Source: Gammaproteobacteria bacterium (GTDB lineage Bacteria > Pseudomonadota > Gammaproteobacteria > Pseudomonadales > Pseudohongiellaceae). Taken from it: a stretch of 64,000 bases of DNA. The DNA is taken from contig JAGYKB010000004.1 in the NCBI GenBank assembly GCA_018401885.1, forward strand, positions 90,993-154,992, given 5' to 3'. Below, piece after piece: positions 1 to 6,037 of the stretch. Below the pieces are notes generated by a model. It saw nothing but the letters and a program-made list of their open reading frames with translations, had not been told where the DNA came from and made no database searches. The position numbers and the translations under genes were made by a program. Every line of letters starts with the position of its first letter. Within the stretch, counting starts at the first letter, position 1.

Positions 1-67
1 TATAGCAATGCAAAGAAACGGCAACACCGATTCAATGAGATTGAGCTTAGCTAAGTTCTAACGCTCT

Positions 68-95
68 CTGGCTGCTAGCCAGGACGCTCTTTTTT
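68..95 (+). terminator. Possible terminator of a gene upstream of the window
   Basis: A perfect 6-bp inverted repeat CTGGCT/AGCCAG with a 3-nt loop lies at 68-82. A short spacer and a run of six T follow at about 90-95. The spacer between stem and T-run is longer than ideal. The terminated gene would lie left of the window, so this is only a weak call. Confidence 0.35.
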
Positions 96-137
96 AGCCG
101 GAATTATTAGTGCAATAAATTTTTTTTCATTTTTTTT

Positions 138-164
138 TAAAGTCAAGACACGCACTGTCGATTG
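138..164 (+). promoter_or_regulatory. Sigma-28 (FliA) promoter of the first flagellin
   Basis: TAAAGTCA at 138-145 and GTCGATTG at 157-164 are separated by exactly 11 nt. This matches the known FliA consensus TAAAGTTT-N11-GCCGATAA with the key TAAA and CGAT cores present. Transcription would start near 171 and leave a 5' leader of about 135 nt before the flagellin ATG. Late flagellin genes are commonly FliA-dependent, which fits the downstream gene. No experimental support is available here. Confidence 0.7.
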
Positions 165-307
165 GCCCTTCGTGTTTGAGTGAAAGCAAAAACCGGTTAT
201 CAAAACCACACTTTAAGAGTGAGACAACCGGAAACTCACAAGCGATTTAGAGAACGGTTTTAAACCGCAAACTAAATCAAAACTAATAACTCAATGAGGT
301 CAGAATC

Positions 308-1701
308 ATGAGCGTTATAAATACCAACATCTCGGCGACAATTGCGACAAACGCAATGGCTCGCAACGAACGTCAAATGTCGACAGCCATGGAGAGACTC
401 TCTACTGGCCTACGAATCAACTCAGCGAAAGACGACGCAGCCGGCCTGGCAATTTCATCTCGCATGAAAGCAGTCGTAAGCGGTTTAACGATGGCATCGA
501 AGAACGCGAACGACGCAATCTCGATGTTGGAAGTAGCCGAGGGCGCGACACTCGAAATCAGCAACATGCTAATTCGTATGCGTGAGCTTGCCGTGCAGTC
601 AGCGTCGGGCACTTACTCCGATTCAGACCGCGATGCACTTGACCTAGAGTTTGGTGCGCTTATGACTGAGATGGATCGTATCGCCAGGAATACAACATGG
701 AACACCATGTCGTGGTCTGCCAAAAACATAAATAATGCAACTATGACCAAATCAGTTCTGACATTCAGCTTGCGCCGATGCCTGGCAGAAGATAACCCGA
801 ACAAGGCGTGGGTTCCTTCGGTTGCGGCTGATATGCAGGTCGGAATGCTGGATGGGCATGACATGAGGTGCCGCGCGCTGAAGCAAAGTCCACGCGCAGC
901 TGAAGCAGATGCTTTGATTCGCGGAATGCTACTGAAAAGACGGCGATAACTTTCGCTGCATTAGCCAATACCCAACCGTAATCATTGATGGACTTACGTT
1001 GACTGCGGCGGCTGATGGTATGACTGCCCAAGAAGTAGCAGAGGCGTTTTCGGGCATAGATAAAACTACCACTTCATCCGCGATTTGCAATAACCAGCTG
1101 CTTGATTTTTGCACTTTGCATCGCACACAGCGTATCTTCACGACGACGCACTTCCTTACCAACGAATTTCAGCTACGAGCGTTTTTTCTTCTCCTGTACA
1201 TATCGTCTGGTCACAGTAACATTTACAAGCTCGAGACTTTTAATGACGTAGGTAACCTCAGGAAGTACCACTACTGTTACAGGGCCTAACGCGATAACTC
1301 CAGATACCGCTGGATCTGCCGGAACAGCGCCTGTGGCAAACGAATCAGCCTTCGGTGACGCAGTTCTCTACTGGAACAAAAACGGTACCCCAACGGCGAT
1401 CAATATCGACACGGTAGCTAACTCAGAGTTCGCCATCGACCAGCTCGACAAGGCAATCCTCGGTGTTGCAACTGAGCGTGCTAAATACGGTGCATTTATG
1501 AGTCGTCTCGAGCACAGCTCTGATAACTTGTTGAATGTTGCGCAGAACACCGACCAGTCACGTAGTCGCATCGAAGACGCTGACTATGCAGTCGAAACGT
1601 CTGAGCTCGCACGCACGCAGATTATCTCGCAGGCGAGTACTGCAATGCTTGCACAGGCGAACCAGTCTAAGCAGTCGGTTCTCACATTGCTCCAAGGCTA
1701 A
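308..1701 (+). pseudogene. fliC: Flagellin gene broken by several frameshifts
   Basis: The first ~130 codons (frame of 308) give an excellent flagellin D0/D1 N-terminus starting MSVINTNIS. The last 122 codons (ORF 1333-1701) give an equally good D1/D0 C-terminus ending at the usual LLQG. Between them the frame is lost. Homology to the intact paralogue at 2788 reappears in different frames: KAWVPS stays in the first frame, an IQLAP match sits in another, LTLTAAADGMTAQEVAEAF is in the frame of ORF 999-1289, and the C-terminus is in a third frame preceded by an in-frame TAG. This indicates multiple indels rather than one slip. The start has a TGAGGT ribosome site about 8 nt upstream and a FliA promoter at 138. 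Most differences from the intact copy in the conserved ends look synonymous, so the gene was probably functional until fairly recently. A sequencing artefact is less likely because several separate shifts are needed. Confidence 0.85.
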
Positions 1702-1716
1702 TAAAAGTTAGAACGT

Positions 1717-1775
1717 AAAATCAGGCGGCTTAAATACCCGGCCGTCTGATTCAGGCCCCCTTGGGCCCTGATTTT
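1717..1775 (+). terminator. Terminator-like nested hairpins after the broken flagellin
   Basis: AAAATCAGG at 1717-1725 pairs with CCTGATTTT at 1767-1775. Inside it, a second GC-rich hairpin around 1752-1770 (CAGG-CCC / GGG-CCTG with one bulge) is followed by ATTTT. This lies 16 nt beyond the flagellin stop codon, where a rho-independent terminator is expected. The T-run is short, so efficiency is uncertain. Confidence 0.5.
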
Positions 1776-1857
1776 AGAGAAAAGCAACAGGTAGCTGGTT
1801 GAAATAATGAAAACCGGAAACCAATCGAAGCACTGTAATCGCAAAAGGAACGTTAAA

Positions 1858-2262
1858 GTGAGCAGCAATAACTCTAACAACTCTGTCATCACTTGCGCGA
1901 GCGCAATAGCACTCAATTTGCGCCAGAGAATGCAATTAGTGACAAGAATTTCCTTTGCGACTTCAAACAACTCAACAAGCAATTCTGCAGCCCGACTATC
2001 CGTATTAAAGAATCGGCTGCACAAATCCATCCTACTCTTCGGTCGCGATAACAAGACTGACACAGTTTTGGCGACTAAGTGCTCTCGTAAGTCCAACTCT
2101 GACTCAGAGCTAACCAAGGCGAAGGGAGAGCGGACGCGCGCTAAATTCAAACTACATGAGTATGTCAATAAGGCATTTCAGCTTGCGCGCGTAGGAATAA
2201 TTTCACTAACAAGGAGCGCTACGTTGGCAACTGCCAATCAGGTGAGACAGGGTGTCATTTAA
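1858..2262 (+). CDS. Diverged mini-flagellin relic (134 aa)
   Basis: The ORF track opens this frame at 1807. A GTG at 1858 is the better start because AAAGGAA lies 7 nt upstream. From that start the first ~53 residues align without gaps to the N-terminus of the intact flagellin (shared positions include NNS, the R at residues 22 and 30, NS and AA..L), at roughly one identity in four. The C-terminal block around LARVGIIS and ANQVRQGV matches the flagellin C-terminus at about 15 of 25 positions. The central ~270 residues of flagellin are absent. The frame has stayed open despite heavy divergence. It may be a decayed third flagellin that is open by chance, or a short filament-related protein. 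No promoter of its own was seen. Function is unknown. Confidence 0.45.
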   Translation: MSSNNSNNSVITCASAIALNLRQRMQLVTRISFATSNNSTSNSAARLSVLKNRLHKSILLFGRDNKTDTVLATKCSRKSNSDSELTKAKGERTRAKFKLHEYVNKAFQLARVGIISLTRSATLATANQVRQGVI

Positions 2263-2359
2263 TCGCGTGAAAAGAGAAGCGACAAGATACCAAAAGCCAA
2301 AGTTGTAGCGAAACTATCAAGTGAGACCACTGGCAGTGAAGACGCCTGACAGTGAAAGA

Positions 2360-2423
2360 ATTTGGCCCGAGGCAGAAGGGGCAAGACCCCTGACCTCCTT
2401 ACCCCGGTTGCCTCGGGCCAAAT
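2360..2423 (+). repeat. Covarying hairpin element, copy 1 (carries anti-SD sequence)
   Basis: A 15-bp perfect outer stem ATTTGGCCCGAGGCA (2360-2374) / TGCCTCGGGCCAAAT (2409-2423) encloses a smaller hairpin AGGGG/CCCCT. A conserved strand TGACCTCCTTACC follows it. ACCTCCTTA is identical to the 3' end of 16S rRNA (the anti-Shine-Dalgarno region). Two further copies lie at 2595 and 4232 with compensatory stem changes. It sits about 100 nt after the mini-flagellin ORF. Confidence 0.8.
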
Positions 2424-2443
2424 ATTTGCCGGGGTGTTTTTTT
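2401..2443 (+). terminator. Terminator-like hairpin overlapping repeat copy 1
   Basis: ACCCCGG (2401-2407) can pair with CCGGGGT (2429-2435) and is followed by G and seven T. This hairpin uses bases in and just beyond the right half of the repeat element. It therefore competes with the long outer stem. It would end transcription coming from the mini-flagellin region. Confidence 0.5.
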
Positions 2444-2533
2444 AGAAAGGCTGAGTACTACGATGCCTGAAAAAAGAGGTTGGGGAAGAGTGAGTGACGG
2501 AAGTTGCCACATAAATTAAACGACTAATGCGAG

Positions 2534-2550
2534 TTGGGCACACAGGCTGC
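2534..2550 (+). promoter_or_regulatory. Possible sigma-54 promoter for the intact flagellin
   Basis: The sequence TTGGGCACacaggCTGC places GG (2537-2538) and GC (2549-2550) exactly 12 nt apart, as in the -24/-12 consensus TGGCAC-N5-TTGC. The -24 box is good and the -12 box is weaker. Transcription would begin near 2562 and carry hairpin copy 2 in a leader of about 225 nt. No convincing sigma-28 site was found between here and the flagellin start. Confidence 0.4.
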
Positions 2551-2594
2551 CGACCAAGAATTTCGCTAGGCGGGATGATCCGCTCAGCAACCGA

Positions 2595-2656
2595 ATTTGG
2601 CCCGAGGCACAGGGGTAAGACCCCTGACCTCCTTACCCTTAAGTCTCGGGCCAAAT
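2595..2656 (+). repeat. Covarying hairpin element, copy 2 (carries anti-SD sequence)
   Basis: The outer stem ATTTGGCCCGAG (2595-2606) pairs with CTCGGGCCAAAT (2645-2656). The inner hairpin AGGGG-TAAGA-CCCCT is perfect. The strand TGACCTCCTTACCC follows, as in copy 1. GGGTAAG can alternatively pair with CTTACCC. Unlike the other copies it has no T-run and lies about 130 nt upstream of the intact flagellin start, probably inside its leader. Confidence 0.8.
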
Positions 2657-2787
2657 ACTTACTGATCGTTATGCGATAAGTAGGCAAAAAATTGGGTAGA
2701 GGACAGGACAGGGGGGATGAACGGGGCGACGAAATAATAGGTGCGTCTACCCATTCACAATTTTTACTAAATAAAGAGGTCTTTCCT

Positions 2788-4149
2788 ATGAGTGTTATTA
2801 ATACAAATATTTCTGCGACTATCGCGACCAATGCATTAATAAGAAACGAACGATCAATGAGTACCGCCATGGAGCGGCTGTCGACTGGCATGAGAATTAA
2901 CTCGGCCAAAGACGATGCTGCAGGCCTAGCGATCGCTTCCCGGATGGGCGCGATGGTGAGCGGGCTAGAAATGGCATCTAAAAATGCAAACGACGCTATC
3001 TCGATGCTGGAGGTTGCTGAAGGTGCGACGCTTGAAATTAGCAATATGCTAATTCGTATGCGCGAGCTAGCCGTGCAGTCGGCGTCTGGTACTTATTCAG
3101 ACACAGATCGCGATGCGCTTGATCTAGAATTCGGTGCGCTGATGAGCGAAATTGATCGTATAGCCAAGAATACGACCTGGAACACTATGTCGATTCTAAA
3201 TGGCGGTAACGATGCCAATAATGCTACAACGACTAAGACCGAGCTTAATATCCAGCTTGGACCAAACGCGTCGCAAACGATGGCGCTCGAGTTTAAGGCC
3301 TGGGTTCCTTCGATTGCCGTTGATATGCAGGCGCTAAATGCTGATGGCTACAACCACGTCGATGGTAAGTCTGCCTTTAGTCAAAAGGCAGATGGAATTG
3401 ATGCGCGCATCTCCGGAGTATCGGGGGCTACTACTGAAAGCTCAACTGTGACTTTTGGTGCCCTGAGTGCAAATGAACAAGTAACGGTTGGTGGACTGAC
3501 GCTTACGGTGAACGCCGGATATTCTCTAACTGGTACAGAGGTTGCGGGAGCATTTAAAAATTTAGATGCGGGGGATGGAGGAGCGGCAGATAGTGTTAGT
3601 CCTGCACGCTATACATTTGGAGGCACACTGGACGCTAATTTCGACTCTGCTACCACTAATACTGCAAATACGCTTGTATTCACAGCAATAACAGCGAAAG
3701 CAAATACAAATATCGACGATTTGCAAATCACTGGCAAAGCTTCCCAAGTCATCACCCAAGGCTCTGCTGCTGCAGTGACCGAGGCTAAGAATGAATCCGC
3801 CTTCGGCGACGCAGTCCTCTATTGGAACAATGGAGGGACACCCGAGGCTATCAATATCGCAACGGTAGGCAATTCCGAATTCGCCATCGATCAGCTGGAT
3901 AAGGCAATCCTAGGCATGGCAACTGAGCGCGCAAAATACGGCGCCTACATGAGCCGCTTAGAACACAGCTCCGACAACCTACTGAACGTTGCACAAAACA
4001 CCGATCAATCACGTAGCCGCATCGAAGACGCTGACTACGCGATAGAAACATCGGAACTGGCTCGCACGCAGATTATCTCGCAGGCGGCGACGGCGATGCT
4101 TGCCCAAGCCAACCAGGCGAAGCAGGGCGTGCTGCAACTGCTCCAATAG
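2788..4149 (+). CDS. fliC: Flagellin, intact (453 aa)
   Basis: This is the structural subunit of the flagellar filament, exported through the flagellar type III apparatus. The ORF track begins at 2692, but MSVINTNIS at 2788 is the family start and has AAAGAGGT 7 nt upstream. Residues 1 to about 140 form D0/D1 (RINSAKDDAAGLAI, MLIRMRELAVQS, MSILNGG). A variable region with Thr/Ala-rich sequence follows. The last ~95 residues are the C-terminal D1/D0 (NLLNVAQNTDQSRSRIEDADYA, ending LLQ). It is the only intact flagellin in the window. A possible sigma-54 promoter lies at 2534 and a heavily structured 3' region follows. No flaG, fliD or fliS lies between it and the regulator gene downstream. Confidence 0.95.
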   Translation: MSVINTNISATIATNALIRNERSMSTAMERLSTGMRINSAKDDAAGLAIASRMGAMVSGLEMASKNANDAISMLEVAEGATLEISNMLIRMRELAVQSASGTYSDTDRDALDLEFGALMSEIDRIAKNTTWNTMSILNGGNDANNATTTKTELNIQLGPNASQTMALEFKAWVPSIAVDMQALNADGYNHVDGKSAFSQKADGIDARISGVSGATTESSTVTFGALSANEQVTVGGLTLTVNAGYSLTGTEVAGAFKNLDAGDGGAADSVSPARYTFGGTLDANFDSATTNTANTLVFTAITAKANTNIDDLQITGKASQVITQGSAAAVTEAKNESAFGDAVLYWNNGGTPEAINIATVGNSEFAIDQLDKAILGMATERAKYGAYMSRLEHSSDNLLNVAQNTDQSRSRIEDADYAIETSELARTQIISQAATAMLAQANQAKQGVLQLLQ

Positions 4150-4162
4150 AGTAGTTAGTTGA

Positions 4163-4224
4163 AGGCGCGCGAGTCGCGCCTACTGAATTCGCTTGTGCCC
4201 GATCTCTGGCGAAGAGGCACAAGC
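4163..4224 (+). other. Two successive hairpins in the flagellin 3' region
   Basis: AGGCGCG (4163-4169) pairs with CGCGCCT (4175-4181) around a 5-nt loop. Then GCTTGTGCC (4191-4199) pairs perfectly with GGCACAAGC (4216-4224) around a 16-nt loop. Neither is followed by a T-run. They lie just after the flagellin stop and before hairpin copy 3, so the 3' end of the transcript would be a series of three stems. Confidence 0.6.
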
Positions 4225-4231
4225 AATCCTG

Positions 4232-4300
4232 ATTTGACCCAAGGCGGGCGGGGTGGGACCCCTGACCTCCTCATTCCGAGCGCCTTGGGTCAAATATTTT
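4232..4300 (+). repeat. Covarying hairpin element, copy 3, terminator-like
   Basis: The 15-bp perfect stem is ATTTGACCCAAGGCG (4232-4246) / CGCCTTGGGTCAAAT (4281-4295). It differs from copy 1 at three stem positions, and each change is matched by the complementary change in the other arm. The inner GGGGT-GGG-ACCCC hairpin and the CTGACCTCCT core are kept. ATTTTTCTTC follows the stem, so this copy may also terminate flagellin transcription. Confidence 0.8.
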
Positions 4301-4446
4301 TCTTCAAAAAAAGCGGCAAAAGTGTCGCTGTCACGAATCCAACACCCCCTGCCGCTTTACTCATGCGCTCGCATAGAATCGTCTAAAAACCTTGTCATAA
4401 TCCTTACACTCCACCCTAACTCTCTATTTTTATTACTTTTATATTT

Positions 4447-4463
4447 CTGGCACGGTGATTGCT
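4447..4463 (+). promoter_or_regulatory. Sigma-54 promoter of the flagellar activator gene
   Basis: CTGGCACGGTGATTGCT matches the sigma-54 consensus YTGGCACGrNNNTTGCW at every defined position. GG is at 4449-4450 and GC at 4461-4462. It lies about 48 nt upstream of the ATG at 4512. By analogy with FleQ/FlrA control of fleSR/flrBC, an enhancer-binding activator encoded elsewhere, or this gene itself, would drive it. Confidence 0.9.
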
Positions 4464-4511
4464 AAAGCTTAACGGTACTGAACGTAAATCCGGCAAAGTG
4501 GCAACCACATC

Positions 4512-5537
4512 ATGAATCAGATTACCGACGACTACCCCTTCGTCTTCGTAGACCCCAAGAGCGTTGAATTGTTTGAGTTGGCTTGTAAGGTCGCTCGCAC
4601 CGACATACCCGTCTTGGTAAGAGGCCCTTCGGGCACTGGCAAAGAAGTTCTGGCGCGTGTGCTGCACGAATCTTCTGCGCGCGCCGATCAGCCCTTTGTC
4701 GCGCTTAACTGCGCAGCGATACCCGAACACTTAGTAGAAGACACTCTGTTCGGTCACGAGAAGGGAGCATTCACCGGCGCGCATAAACACTCGATGGGAT
4801 TCTTCGAGCAGGCATCGGGCGGTACGTTGTTTCTTGATGAGATCGGTGAGATGCCACTCGAACTGCAGGCCAAGCTCTTGCGGGTATTACAAGAGAAGCA
4901 GATTTACCGTGTTGGAGCGACAACACCCGTCTCGGTTAACGTGCGCATCATTGCCGCGACAAACGTCGATCTTAAATACAATATTCAGAATCGCCTCTTT
5001 CGCGAGGATCTCTATTTTCGCTTAAGCGGATTCAATCTTGCGATTGGTCGGCTAGCCGATCGCCCGGCCGACATCGAACCGCTTGCGCGCATTTTTGTGC
5101 AAAAACATTCGGGCGAGCAGCGTTCTTCTTTAAGCCAGCCGGCGTTGCAAAAACTTCTTACGCACAGCTGGCCGGGCAATGTTCGCGAGCTCGAAAACGT
5201 CATCGCGCGAGCGATGGTGCTGCATGAGAACTACACCATCGAAGCAAGCGATATCGCCTTCGACGATTTAGGGCTTGGGGAGCCAACGCAAGCAGTAGAG
5301 TCTGCGAATGCAAACACTGGCGCTAAAGACCATGAGGCGACTATTCATACACCGTCAGCGCAATACTCAACGCGTGAGAGCAGTGAGCTGCACGCTATTT
5401 TGCGCGCCCTGCAGGCGAGCACTAACCGCGAGCAAGCGGCAGAGCAGCTAGGTATAAGTCCGCGCACGCTGAGGCAGAAGCTTTTTGAATTTCGCAGAGC
5501 GGGGCACGAAGTGCCACGTGCCTACGCGCGCAGCTAA
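4512..5537 (+). CDS. Sigma-54-dependent flagellar activator lacking a receiver domain (FleR/FlrC position)
   Basis: This bacterial enhancer-binding protein should activate sigma-54 RNA polymerase at flagellar promoters. The AAA+ domain fills residues ~15-250: Walker A GPSGTGKE at 38-45, the sigma-54 contact loop GAFTGA at 85-90 and Walker B LFLDEIG at 106-112. A Fis-type helix-turn-helix lies at about 295-335 ([20 protein letters not shown]). It lies directly upstream of fliE, the usual place of fleR/flrC, yet the protein starts almost at the AAA+ domain. There is no receiver domain and no adjacent sensor kinase. Activity may therefore be set by expression from the strong sigma-54 promoter at 4447 or by a partner protein. 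A FleQ-like protein with a lost N-terminal domain is the alternative. Family assignment is certain; the exact orthologue is not. Confidence 0.9.
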   Translation: MNQITDDYPFVFVDPKSVELFELACKVARTDIPVLVRGPSGTGKEVLARVLHESSARADQPFVALNCAAIPEHLVEDTLFGHEKGAFTGAHKHSMGFFEQASGGTLFLDEIGEMPLELQAKLLRVLQEKQIYRVGATTPVSVNVRIIAATNVDLKYNIQNRLFREDLYFRLSGFNLAIGRLADRPADIEPLARIFVQKHSGEQRSSLSQPALQKLLTHSWPGNVRELENVIARAMVLHENYTIEASDIAFDDLGLGEPTQAVESANANTGAKDHEATIHTPSAQYSTRESSELHAILRALQASTNREQAAEQLGISPRTLRQKLFEFRRAGHEVPRAYARS

Positions 5538-5575
5538 AACAATTTTTTAAAAAGATCGCAAAGTAAGAGGTCATT

Positions 5576-5953
5576 ATGGAAATTTCATCAGCAGAATCCT
5601 TGCTTTCGCAGGTTCGTGACTATCAGGCAAAGATCGCTTCGGCGCGCCGTGATAACGGTGATCTTGGCTCGATTCCTTCGATCGGTGACGCCGGTCGCGG
5701 GCAGGGTGTTGACAGCGCCTCGGGCAACTTTTCAAGCCGCCTAAGTACTGCGATGGTCAATTCACTAAACGAAGTTAACTCGCTACAAGAGACGTCGCGA
5801 GTTTCACAAGAGACCTTTCAGATGGGCGGCGATATTCCATTGACCGAGGTTGTGATGAACATGCAGAAAGCCTCGCTTGCTTTTGAAGCTACCGTACAGG
5901 TTCGCAACAAGGTCATGCAGGCATACCAAGACATTATGAACATGCCAGTGTAA
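5576..5953 (+). CDS. fliE: Flagellar hook-basal body protein FliE
   Basis: FliE is the small exported adaptor that joins the MS ring to the rod. The 125-aa product has the typical C-terminal half: PLTEVVMNMQKASLAFEATVQVRNKVMQAYQDIMNMPV matches the family, of which a short motif such as VRNKVMQAY is diagnostic. It is slightly longer than the usual ~105 aa because of a loose N-terminus. GTAAGAGG just upstream is the ribosome site. It is 38 nt after the activator gene with no -24/-12 site between, so it may be cotranscribed with it. It starts the fliEFGHIJ run. Confidence 0.95.
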   Translation: MEISSAESLLSQVRDYQAKIASARRDNGDLGSIPSIGDAGRGQGVDSASGNFSSRLSTAMVNSLNEVNSLQETSRVSQETFQMGGDIPLTEVVMNMQKASLAFEATVQVRNKVMQAYQDIMNMPV

Positions 5954-5975
5954 TAGCCTGAGTCATTTTTAATTC

Positions 5976-6008
5976 TAATTAAAGATTAATTAAAGATTAA
6001 TCAAAGAC
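5976..6008 (+). repeat. Three tandem 11-bp AT-rich repeats between fliE and fliF
   Basis: TAATTAAAGAT occurs at 5976-5986 and 5987-5997. A variant TAATCAAAGAC follows at 5998-6008. The period is close to one helical turn. It lies 29 nt before fliF. It may be a protein-binding array, an UP-like element, or chance slippage. Confidence 0.6.
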
Positions 6009-6037
6009 AGACAACACAACTTTAGGGAGCGAATACC

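Noticed and set aside
999-1289. 96-codon ORF inside the broken flagellin
   Set aside because: Its first part matches the central region of the paralogous flagellin and the rest is out of frame. It is a fragment of the pseudogene, not a separate gene.
1698-2168. 156-codon minus-strand ORF opposite the mini-flagellin
   Set aside because: Leu/Ser-rich shadow of the plus-strand frame. The plus strand shows real similarity to flagellin, while this one shows none.
2692-2787. Upstream extension of the intact flagellin to 2692
   Set aside because: The extra 32 residues are translated leader. MSVINTNIS with a well-spaced ribosome site at 2788 matches the paralogue start.
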